Below, piece after piece: positions 10,038 through 25,983 of a DNA stretch of 34,523 nucleotides. Origin of the DNA: Oehlia diaphana (lineage: Eukaryota; Glomeromycota; Glomeromycetes; Glomerales; Glomeraceae); the NCBI GenBank assembly GCA_003833135.1, contig QZLH01000415.1, positions 59,135 through 93,657 on the forward strand, read 5' to 3'. Under the pieces are notes generated by a model. It did no database searches, had not been told where the DNA came from, and was given only the letters and a program-made list of their open reading frames with translations. How positions within the stretch are numbered: the first letter of the stretch is position 1; every line of letters starts with the position of its first letter. Made by a program: the position numbers and the translations under genes.

Positions 10038-10808
10038 AATTTTCTTTTATTTTTTTTAAAAAAAAGTCGATAATTAAAAGATGAAGTTTTAGTGTTTAGA
10101 GAAAAAAAATATGCTTATTTATATCTAAAATGAAACTAATATTATCCGAAACAAACAAAGAGTTTGTATATTGTAGTACATTATTATTAATTTGGAAACA
10201 TGGAAGGTGGAACGAACAATCGTATCCAAAAAAAATTTTTTTGTAAATTGTATTTTTTTAAATTATTTTCTATATTAAAACGTAAAAAAGAATAAACCAC
10301 TGTGTACATAAATGGACAAAAAAGAATTATTTCCAAAAGGACAAAAAGGATACAAAGCATGTATCATTCACTTTTTGTTTCATTTTTTTCATTGTCCTAA
10401 ACGTTGTTAAATCGGATATTAGGTTATAAGAGATTCATGTAAAAGTTTTTGGGAGAACAATCAATTTTGTTCCAGCGTGTTACAAGCTTAGCGTGTTACA
10501 AGCTTATAGTGGATGACTGGCTAGCATTTTTAGCTGTTAGATTTAGATTTAAACGTCAAAATTCGGTTACGAAGATCATCACTATTCTTATTTGTTGTGT
10601 TATACTGCGCCAAATATTCACATGGTGGAATAAATTCTCCATAGATGACTAGTCCTCTCATGTACTCTCATGTAATTTGATAATCCGAATTAATCGATTC
10701 ATTGTATTGAATTCTTTTTTTTTTTTAGAACCTTAATTTTTTTTTAAAAAATGCAAAAAAATTATTTTTCTTTTTCTTTATTTAGATATTTTTCGATTCT
10801 CTTGAAAA
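10038..10808. promoter_or_regulatory. Divergent intergenic region between pseudokinase and ABC transporter genes
   Basis: These 771 bp hold both presumed promoters. They contain poly(T)/poly(A) tracts flanking each start and a perfect 16-bp tandem duplication (AGCGTGTTACAAGCTT at 10474-10489 and 10490-10505). A TTCTTTATTTAG just before 10789 could be the acceptor of a 5' UTR intron of the transporter. No clear TATA box was identified. Confidence 0.5.
10474..10505. repeat. Perfect 16-bp tandem duplication
   Basis: AGCGTGTTACAAGCTT occurs twice in immediate succession. This is a recent-looking exact duplication inside the shared promoter region. It could double a binding site or be neutral slippage. 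Confidence 0.8.
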
Positions 10809-17078
<6,270 letters not shown>

Positions 17079-17606
17079 CAATACGAATGAATTCTAAATT
17101 TACTTAGATATTGATTTTCTTAATTATTCATAGAAAGATGATGTATTTATTTATTACAAAAATTCTGTTGATCTTCTTTTTTATTTTATTTTTATTTTTA
17201 TTTCTTTTTTTGAAAGAAAAATTCATAAAATTTAAGCTTATCAACGTTTATATCATACTATGAATATTCGTATATCGTATAGATGATTTTTTATTTAATT
17301 GATCGATCCAACGATCCAAGCCCAAGTGTATCATGTGATGTTCTACAAAGAGGATATATACATAAATTAAAATGATATGATATGATTTTTTCCAATTAAA
17401 TTGATTTTAAGTTTGCATTTTAGATGAGTTATAAATTAAAAAGATGAAATGATAAAAGTTTCCATTTCCCACTCATTTTTTTTCTGAATAGAAAAGTTCC
17501 AACTTCGATTCCCTTTCCTTTCAAAATTAAAAAGAATTCATCTCTTTCACTCTTATTTCTCCGTTTTACTATAATAATAACCCTAAAACTGTGAGAACCT
17601 CACTAA
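17079..17606. other. Convergent 3' spacer
   Basis: This region lies between the 3' ends of the ABC transporter (+) and the F-box/LRR gene (-). It is AT-rich with poly(T) tracts. No gene or RNA is seen. Confidence 0.5.
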
Positions 17607-19450
17607 TCAAATCTCTTCGTCGTGAGCTAACATACAAAGTTCAATTCTAATACCACTTTTGCTATCATTTTCATAAATATATTGTCGAACTTTAGGATGT
17701 TCTTTTGTCATAAACCAAATTTCTTTCAAACGCTTATGTTCAGTATCTAATAATCTTAAATGTTTACGTTTTAAATTTGGAGGGGGAACTATACATAATT
17801 TTTCAAGTAATTTGAAATTTAATATAGCTTTAATTAATTTCTAAAAAAAAAAAAAAAAAAAATTATTTTAAAAAATAAAAAATTATAATATGTATATATG
17901 AAAGAATTTTTTCACTTACATTTGGGTTCACATTTTTAATCGGATATCTTATGTCCAATTTTCTTAAATTTGGTAATTTTGTTGATAATTTAAATAATAT
18001 TGAACTATCAATAGTTTTGGAAATTTGAATATTATTTAAACAAACAAATCTATTACCAAAAACCAATAAATTCTTATTTTCATAAGAATTAGAATTAAAA
18101 CAACTAACTATATCATTTGTCAACCTATAATTAAAACTACCATAAAATTCTAATAATTTCTTACATTCTTTAATAATTTTACTTAAAGATTTTGAAGTAA
18201 TTTTAGGACATTCTAATAAATTTAAAGTAAGTAAATTCTTACAAATTTCTAAAGAACTAATTCCTTGATCAGAAATATTATAATTATGATGAATTAATAA
18301 ATTTTTTAAATTATTTCCACGATATTTAGATAAGTATGTTATAGAACTATCAGTTATACGAGGACAATGAATTAATTTCAATGAAGTTAAATTATGACAT
18401 GATTGAAATATAGGTAATAACATATCATTTGTTAACTCAGTATAATGAGAAAATTCTAAATAATTTAAACTTTGTTGTTGTATTAATGACCAAGTTTTCA
18501 TGAATGATGGTAAAGAATACCAACCTTTTGTTAATGTGAATGATTCTAATTTGGGAAATTTTGATGTAATTTTTATTAAAAGTTCATCAGTTATATCTTG
18601 TCCAAATTGTAATTTTAAAGAAGTTAGTTTATTTAATGCGCTAATTAATATCTTTAATGATTGGAATGTTGCCGTTATACATGAAAATGATGTTAAGTGT
18701 GGGAATGCATCTACAATAACTTTGGCTGTTTGTTCAGGAATATCAGTTATGACATCAAGAGAAGTTATAAGTGGACAATGACTTCCAATATCATGTAATA
18801 AGAATGGTAATGATAGATCCCTCCAATCTAATGATAATCTTAATGATCTTATATTGGGAAGAAGTCCTTTCCTCATAGGTGTTAATCCTGCTCCGAGCCA
18901 TTGCATTGTATTAAATCTTGGCCCCTTAAATGTGATCAAATTGGGAAATCTTTGTAACAATGTTACCAAAATATTTGGAGGCAAGTCACTATTTGTAGTA
19001 ATGAAATATGAAGGAGTTGAAGGTTTTAAACAATCGAATGTTAAATATAATACATTTGGACATTTTGATGATATAATATCCAATGTTTGCGATGTAAATA
19101 ATTGCATTTGAGAATTTGAATATGGTTTAAATGTCAATTTTTCGATAAATTTTCCATAATCATGTTGTGGATCTACTTCCTCTAATGTACGCAAGAATTT
19201 TTGAAATGATTTTGGTGTTTTCCATACTGGACTTCTCCACAACACTGGAATAAGCATCTTTAAATTAATCGATAAGTTAATCGAATTAATCGAATGATAT
19301 GAAAGAATTCACAAGAAGAAAAATTAGTCAAGGGATTAATAAAAAAAAAAAAAAAAAAAAAAATTTTTTAAAAAAAAAAAAAAAAATATAAAAATATATA
19401 TTTTTTTTTTTTTCAAAAAAAAAAAAAAAAAAAAAAAAAAATAAAAAAAG

Positions 19451-19483
<33 letters not shown>

Positions 19484-19683
19484 ATTAAAAAATATAAAAA
19501 ATATATGAATATATATATTTTTTTTTTACTCGAAAAAAAAATACAAATTTACTTTACCCTTGCCCAAGATGGATTCACCAAAAGACATTTATAAACATCA
19601 TCTTGATATTCAAAATATTGAGAGACGAGTGATACAATAAAATCCGAATGTAAAAGTGTTAACCTAGTTGGGTTCACATTCAT
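17607..19683 (-). CDS. F-box/LRR protein, three exons
   Basis: Exons on the minus strand are 19683-19558, 19257-17920 and 17840-17607, all phase 0, giving 565 residues. Exon 1 begins MNVNPTRLTLLHSDFIVSLV and carries the first part of an F-box (FEYQDDVYKCLLVNPSWAR), continued in exon 2 by MLIPVLWRSPVW. The first exon was found by reading upstream; without it the protein would start at the Met at 19257 and lose the F-box. Residues about 95-470 are leucine-rich repeats of the Cys-containing type (e.g. CHNLTSLKLIHCPRITDSSI, CKNLLTLNLLECPKITSKSL). The last exon is basic and ends LCMLAHDEEI. F-box/LRR proteins act as substrate adaptors of SCF ubiquitin ligases through Skp1; the target is unknown. 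The family is greatly expanded in these fungi. The first intron is 300 bp, much longer than its neighbours, and is filled by A/T tracts. Confidence 0.88.
19338..19540. repeat. Poly(A)/poly(T) low-complexity block in F-box gene intron 1
   Basis: About 200 bp consists almost wholly of runs of A interrupted by short T runs, with a few TATATA stretches. It lies inside the first intron of the F-box/LRR gene, so in the transcript it would be U-rich with A blocks. Copy lengths here may be unreliable in an assembly. Confidence 0.85.
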
Positions 19684-20188
19684 AATTAACGATTCACGAG
19701 GAAAATGAAAATAAAAAAATTAAATTATGAGAAGAATATTTACAAACGAAAAAAAATTTTTGATGAGAAAAAACTAAATAAATTCATTTAGTTACTATGA
19801 GGTCTTATTTATGCAAAAATAACAGTCATATGTAGGGTAGCTGCAACCGTAATCTGTGTCTCTTTGTGGCTAAATCAAATTATCTAAATATATCGAAATT
19901 TCGAAAATTTGCAGATCTTTTTCCAAATTTATTTCCCATTTGTATAAAAGGAAGAGAAAGCGGATTTTTAAATACAATAATCAACGGTCTAGACTGTTAT
20001 AGTCAAAAGTGTCTTAACCATTATGCCACGTGACTTTATTTACGAAATTTGATTTACATCAAATCTTTTCGTCTAGTTTATAAATAATAAAATAAATAAA
20101 TAAATTCCTATTTCACACCAAATAAACCCTTGTTCTATATTACAATGATGTATTGTGTCTCAACAAAGAAAAAATTGTGCTAAATAAA
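19684..20188. other. Spacer between F-box and dynein genes
   Basis: Both flanking genes are on the minus strand, so this holds the F-box gene promoter and the dynein gene 3' UTR. It also contains the tRNA-like relic at 19970-20035. Otherwise it is AT-rich with no open frame of note. Confidence 0.5.
19970..20035 (-). other. Decayed tRNA-like sequence (possible tRNA relic or SINE head)
   Basis: On the minus strand CACGTGGCATAATGGTTAAG matches the first box of a pol III tRNA promoter (TGGCNNAATGGTTAAG, as in Arg-type tRNAs). It is followed by an anticodon-arm-like stretch and then CCGTTGATTATTG, a weak T-arm that has lost the GGTTCRANTCC consensus. The acceptor ends do not pair and the anticodon stem has mismatches, so it is not a working tRNA. 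Its position close upstream of the F-box gene may be incidental. Confidence 0.35.
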
Positions 20189-22937
20189 TTATTTTGCTAA
20201 AGCGTATCTTCCAGCATTAGCATCATGAGTATCCATCATTTCTGATATTTTCGTTTGCATAATATTCCATTCTTCTTCGCGTGGATTGCATAACTACAAA
20301 TTCAAATTTAAACAATATTTAAGAATATTATTAAATAAAAATTTTTTTTTTAAAAAAAAATAATTAATAAATGTACATAACATTACCTCGCCAACGTCAT
20401 AAACATGTACACGACCATCTGATGATCCAATAGCGGCTCTCTTTCCATCTTTATCCCATTGAATTTTATTCAATGCGCGGTCACCAACTTTAGTAGTTGA
20501 AATAGGTACTTCAGTATCCGTATTTATATTCCATAAGGAAAAGTTTCCTTTTCCGTCTACACATCCAAATACGGCTGGATTGGTTGGTGACCATTTTACA
20601 TCATAAATATAATCGTCTGCTCCTTCAAAGGAATATAATGGTGAAATACTTTGCGATCCAGCTGTTGGTTTCGATACAGACTATTTAAGGTGTTCACGAA
20701 AAAAGATAATTTAGCTTTTATAGATAAAATACATTGTTCAAACAATGTTTGATATTACCTTGGCACGCCATAACTTAACAGTCCAATCAACTGACGATGT
20801 TAAGAATAAATCCGAGAAATCTACTTTGCCATCAATAGGATGGAAGTGAAGTCCTGTAACAGGTCCCCAATGTCCTTTATAAGTGTCATGATGGTTGATA
20901 CCAGCTTTTCTAGATTATCGAATAAAATATTTATTAGAATTTTATTAATTGTGAATTAAAATTTTTAATGTCTTTTTTTTTATAAAGATAATCTCACCCT
21001 CCAGCGTGCGCATATCTATTTGCTTGATAAATATTTCCTTCTTCCGTTCCAACCCAAAAAGCTGTAGATTCATTTTTTTGAAAACCAAAAGTTGTAACCG
21101 ATACTTCTTCGGTTTTAGGATGATCTGTATGAACAAGTTCTAAAGATTCTTGTGGTTGAGTCATCATATCTAATTGCCAAGAACAAACTAATCCATCTGT
21201 ACTTGCAGTAATTAGATTATGGGCATTTTGTGTTCCAACCATTTGCATTGCATATACGGGATGTGTATGACCAGCAGCTCCCAGAGGAGTCTTAAAAACT
21301 GGTAAGGACTTTGATCTCATATCCCAAACTAAGATTTGACCGGAATATGTTCCTCCAATAATATAGCTTGGGTGAAATTCAGAAAACATTGTAGTAAGAA
21401 CATCCGACTAATAATATGCACAAAATAAAGATCATTGTTATAATTATCTCTTTATCAAAAAAAAAAAAAAAATTGAAAACGAAAATTGATAAAAATTACA
21501 AACTTGTGAATGGAAAATGAATTCAGGGCGATCTAATAAACGTAAACTCCACACACAAACGATTCCATCTGGATCATTGACTGCATATGGATTTTTATTG
21601 TACGATGCAATAAAAAGTTCTGGATTCTTATTAAACACATTTTAAAAAAGTTTGAAATATCAGCATATTGTGAAACATCATGAAAGTAAATGTCCGTCAC
21701 TATTTACCTTTTTTGACCAATTTACATCAGTAACAGATCGATTTTTATTCCAGCGATCATCAAAGTACGAACACACATATTTTACACGTGGTCCTTCCTC
21801 TTCATCACTTTGTAAACAAAGACAATCTTAGAAGACTTTATATTAATGTGAGAAACTAGCTTATAAGAATAATAACACTCACTCATCAACATCTTCTCCT
21901 TCTCTATAATCTCTCATAATATCATAATTTTCATTGATTGCTCTTTCTACATATTTTGTAGAAGTGTCAATGAAATCTCTGAATTCCGGTAAATTAAAAA
22001 TAATCTTCTTTTCTTCCTCGGATAATTCTAAAATATAAAAGAATTTTTAGATCATTAAATCAGATGAATCGAATAAAAAAAATACTTTGTTACTGTTATA
22101 AATTTACCCCATAATTTTGCTTCTCTTTTCTTTTCTATTTCAGCTTTGATTTTTTGTTCTTCTTCATAGGCTTTGCGTTGTTTTTCCGCTTCTTCAAATT
22201 CTTTAACAATTTTTGCGCGAATTTCATCTTCCGAAGGTGGTGGTGGCTCAAAAGAAGTGTCTTTTGTTTGTACTTCTTTATTATAGTGTACAATTTCCTA
22301 AATTGTCACGTGTCTAATGTTAGTCCAATGATTCATCACGTAAGTGAATTAAAGATTTAGGAAATAAAAAAATATTATTCACCTTTGGCGGTATATCTAG
22401 TATAACTGCTTCGAAAGTAATAAAATTAGGAATAAACCGACTTGCTTGTATTGAAGGACTAAAATGATTAAAGAGGAAAGATGTTATTTACTGGTACTGG
22501 TTGATTTTTTAAAACTTTAAAGCCCCTTTTATTTTACCTTGAAGGAGCTATTTGACTAGGAGCGGGAGTAGACTCGTCAGGAATAGGTGAAGCAGTGGGT
22601 TGTTCTTCAGGGGTTTCTGATTCAAGTTTAGTACTGGTGGGCGTTTGCGGTTTGCTATTGCTAGGCAGATTCAATTCAAGAAGAAGTCTTTGTAACTCTT
22701 CCTTTTTATTTGTACTCTTATTAGGAAAAAAAAAGACCGTTAAAAAAATATTTTTTTATATGAAAATTAAATCATTCGATTTTTTTTTTTTTAAAAAAAA
22801 AATACCGAATTAGGTTTTTCTTCTATTTTGTTTGCAGGTTCGTCCGGTTTTTCTTTTTTCCTATCTTCTCTAGCTCTTCGAAGTTCCTCGAGTTTTTGTC
22901 TCTTTTTCAGTAACTCTTCTTTTCTTCGTTCAGCCAT
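20189..22937 (-). CDS. Cytoplasmic dynein intermediate chain (WD-repeat)
   Basis: Eleven minus-strand exons are all in phase: 22937-22806, 22716-22538, 22458-22383, 22297-22108, 22027-21883, 21807-21708, 21626-21504, 21407-20998, 20909-20759, 20680-20387 and 20293-20189, giving 634 residues, the usual size. The N-terminus is a charged coiled coil ([20 protein letters not shown]) as in the dynactin p150/NudE-binding segment. It is followed by a Ser/Thr/Pro-rich linker and [19 protein letters not shown], whose KEVQT (136-140) is an LC8-type light-chain site. A second charged helix precedes FNLPEFRDF. From about residue 195 the WD propeller carries diagnostic dynein IC blocks: [80 protein letters not shown]. 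It scaffolds light chains and links dynein to dynactin for minus-end transport of nuclei and vesicles. The donor after exon 7 (GTTTGT) is weak. The start ATG is the first in the coiled-coil frame. Confidence 0.95.
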
Positions 22938-24097
22938 TTTTTATTAGTCTTTTTTTGGGAGGGAAAAACAAAAAAATTATATGATTTATGATGGACCGAT
23001 GAATTGGAGTAAAATCGAAAAAAAAAAAATTTTTTTTTTTTGGGTTTTTTTTTTTGTTACTAAATTCGTTTTTCTATATATCTTGTGAGATAATAATGAA
23101 GATCGGTAAAAGCGCTGCACATTGTATCGAGCTTGGATCGCGGGAACTTGTGTCCTCGGCAAAAGGATTAAAGATTTATCTTTATCTGTATGAAGATCAA
23201 TCTCTCCCATAAATGATGCATATGAGAATAAAAGGTTAGATTAAATGTAAGCTGATTGGATCATATGTAATGACACAATGCAATCGAAACAACTATTATC
23301 TTAACTTTGGATATATTAAAACTTAGATTTTTTTCTTTGTCCTTATAACCTTTACCAAAAAAAACATTGTCAAACCATTAATCAAGTATTTCTTCCGGAG
23401 TTAAAAGAATAAAGAATTTGTATAACATATTAAAATAAAATTCGATAATAATCAGGATTAACTTAGATCTTCGGAATCTTTTAATAAGTTGAAAAACGTC
23501 TTTGTATGCTGAACAAATCATTGCTGAAACTAGGGATGAATCACATGTGACAATCATTTGGAGAAAAAAAATTTCAATGAAACCATAACAGTTTATACAT
23601 GCAGTGTAAAGAGAATCGTTTAGTCGAAAAAATCTGATTCCTGCCGGAAAAGGTCAATTTCGAATTTCTCTCGCACCATAAAAAATAATTTTACAAATCG
23701 AGAATATCTTCTTTTTTTATGGTAATATGGATTTTGTGAAACAAAAATTTTGTAATCAAATGACGGGATTCTAAAATAGTATATCTAATGAATATATAAG
23801 AGGCTATTTATTTATAAATTTAAATTAAAAAGTAAAATTAAAGGATAAAAAAATTTTTTAATAAAATTTATATTATTACACAAATTTTCCGAATTTCCCG
23901 ATGCTACACAACATGATACATTTACCCACTAACCCACTATTAATTAATATCTCTATCTTTTGGATTTACGACAATATTTGGACGCTTAATAAACCAAAGG
24001 CATAAATAAATAAATTCCATTACCGGACTTCGGTATAATACCAATTAATAAATTAAGAAGAAAGGATATGAGTATAAAGAGAAAGTCGCAATGAATA
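22938..24097. other. Spacer with dynein gene promoter/5' leader
   Basis: A 74-codon minus-strand frame at 22986-23210 ends 49 bp before the dynein start. It contains a non-AT-biased stretch (LLPRTQVPAIQARYNVQRFY); it could be an upstream ORF or just 5' leader sequence. The rest is AT-rich with no gene seen. Confidence 0.45.
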
Positions 24098-24379
24098 TTA
24101 TTTTTTATAATTAAAAAAAAAAAAAATTAATTGAATAGAGAAAAAAATCTCGAAAATTTTAATAGGAGATTTATAAATAATATTATTAAAAGCTTTTGCC
24201 AACTTTCCTAATGCAGCTTTACTTAATTCATTTAGGGATTGATACTTTTTTGGAACATTAGGAATATTTGGAACAGGAATAGAAGGAATTTTCGGAACTT
24301 CAGGGATTGGAACGTTCGGAATTCCCAGATTTGTGATGTTTGGAAATAAGTCCAGGAAGCAGGTTTGGTAGGAAACCAT
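24098..24379 (-). CDS. Possible small protein with Pro-every-third-residue repeat
   Basis: The 93-codon frame begins MVSYQTCFLDLFPNITNL, then shows a strict x-P-x periodicity (IPNVPIPEVPKIPSIPVPNI and onward to NVP). It continues with an amphipathic helix (LNELSKAALGKLAKAFNNII) and ends in a hydrophobic, poly(T)-encoded tail. The frame stays open upstream to an acceptor-like TTACAG at 24402, adding LVPRIDE, so the true start may lie in an upstream exon; an ATG near 24472 followed by a weak GTGATC donor is one candidate. The regular repeat is not expected by chance in AT-rich DNA and suggests a polyproline-II-like segment. I do not recognise the family. The C-terminal tail may instead be intron. 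Confidence 0.45.
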   Translation of the reverse strand: MVSYQTCFLDLFPNITNLGIPNVPIPEVPKIPSIPVPNIPNVPKKYQSLNELSKAALGKLAKAFNNIIYKSPIKIFEIFFSIQLIFFFFNYKK

Positions 24380-24861
24380 TTCATCAATTCTTGGTACTAA
24401 CCTGTAAGTTGTATGATAATGATCACGTGATAATATTTTGTTTTATCGCCATGCACAGTAAATTTTATATCGATTTTTTTACAGGCTCATCAAAATAAAT
24501 ATGTAGTTAATCCACCGAATAATATTATAATAAGGAATAAAGTAGACAAAGGAAATTAATTTCATTTTTTTATTTTTGAGTCTGAGAAAGAATTTGTTGT
24601 ATTTATAATTATTAAAGAAATTCATTAATTATTTCTCGTGTTATACCAAAATAATGTACTAAAAACGTTATTGTCATGTCATGTAATCTAGCCAAATAAT
24701 TGTGTAATGTTTTAATGTTTTTGGTGCAGCTGGTACAGTCACGCCCGAAAAAAAAGAATAAGGATTAATCTTATTAGCCAATCGCAAAGAGAAAAATAAA
24801 AAATAGTAGTAAAGTAAAAGTATACGCGTCCAATATATCTCATTTCGAAACTCTTAAAGCA

Positions 24862-25132
24862 ATGTTCGTGATTACTGATTACCAAGTTGAAGCTTACACG
24901 ATTACGACACAACGAAATTTAGAAGACTCTTTTCATCGGTAAAGAGGTAAATTATAATATTAATTTATTATATAATATAGAAAGATTTTAAAATTTTATT
25001 AACGTTGCGTTAATTTATTTTTCAGCATTAATAACCGTTGAATGGATGAAACTTCTGGAACAAAAAGTAGAGCTTAGAACAAAAGTTGCATTTAATATTA
25101 ATATTTATTCAGGCCAGGAACGCTAATAATAT
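24862..25132 (+). other. Possible short spliced transcript or gene fragment
   Basis: An ATG at 24862 opens MFVITDYQVEAYTITTQRNL (26 codons in all) up to a GTAAAG/GTAAAT donor region near 24943-24955. A TTTTTCAG acceptor at about 25018-25025 precedes LITVEWMKLLEQKVELRTKV, which runs to a TAA near 25126. Both segments look protein-like, but their phases do not join across the available donors. It may be a broken gene, two unrelated exons, or noncoding. Confidence 0.25.
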
Positions 25133-25906
25133 GAGATCATATTTCATTGGTCACGATATAAGAAAATAATCTTGTTGATTGAACATCCCTTATTATTTAT
25201 TATAACCATATCGAACTTGATAAACATATATTTATTTTTATTATTGATATATCAAGAACTATCCCGTGACTTAACAAGATTCCTTTTTTAGGAGAAATCA
25301 AACTTCACAACCATATATTTTGCTTATTGCATATAATTAGTAATTAATTTTTTTTTCGAATTTTCTTGTTTAAATTTTGATAGTAAATTTGTATCAATAA
25401 TCCTTATGATAAATTTAATCTTATTAATCTTTCTATTTAACCTTAATCTCTACTATTTTATATTACGTAATTCGTTTTATATTTATTTTCAATGTTAACG
25501 AGTATATTAAATAAATTTTGTTACTTGGAGAATGTTTTAAAGCAACTGACAATTTTTTTTTATTTTTTTTTTTAGCAAAACAACTAACAGAAGTTGATAT
25601 TAATATAAAATTTTGAAATAGGGAGCGAAATAGAATGGAATTTAGTTAAAATTATTTTATATACTAAATTTATGACGTTATAAATAAAAATGTGGAAAAA
25701 TAAATAAAAAAGTCCGTTGCAAAATTCTTTGTATGCATTAGACTGCAAATAATTTAGGAAAATTAAACAAAGGATAACAGAGATTTTATGGGAGAAGTTA
25801 TTCCGATACATTAATTGCGCTAATATTTAAATTTTCTGATTATACTACTAACACTAAATAGGTGAAAATCATAATGTCAATGTATTATGCATTTATGCAA
25901 CCACAC

Positions 25907-25920
25907 TATATATATATAAG
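25907..25920 (+). promoter_or_regulatory. TATA-type element of the kinase pseudogene
   Basis: TATATATATATAAG lies 64 bp before the ancestral start codon at 25984. The active paralogue has a TATAAATA at a comparable place, so this is probably the inherited core promoter. Confidence 0.5.
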
Positions 25921-25983
25921 ATCATCAATAATCATAGATAAATAAATACAGTCAGTACTCGAATCCCATAAAAACTTGTAAAC

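Larger units (their letters stand above)
24410..25983. other. Gene-poor spacer
   Basis: There is no confident gene. A possible two-exon small transcript at 24862-25132 is listed separately. The minus-strand open frames at 25584-25811 and 25932-26114 have low-complexity Ile/Phe-rich translations, and the second overlaps the start of the kinase pseudogene; both are judged spurious. Confidence 0.45.

Noticed and set aside
20996..21638. Dynein open frames that start at internal Met residues, suggesting separate WD-repeat genes.
   Set aside because: They are consecutive exons of one 634-residue protein, with all junctions in phase and the family's motif order preserved.
22154..22813. Plus-strand frames rich in Phe, Leu and Ser.
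   Set aside because: They are antisense to dynein intermediate chain exons 2-4 and the intervening introns.
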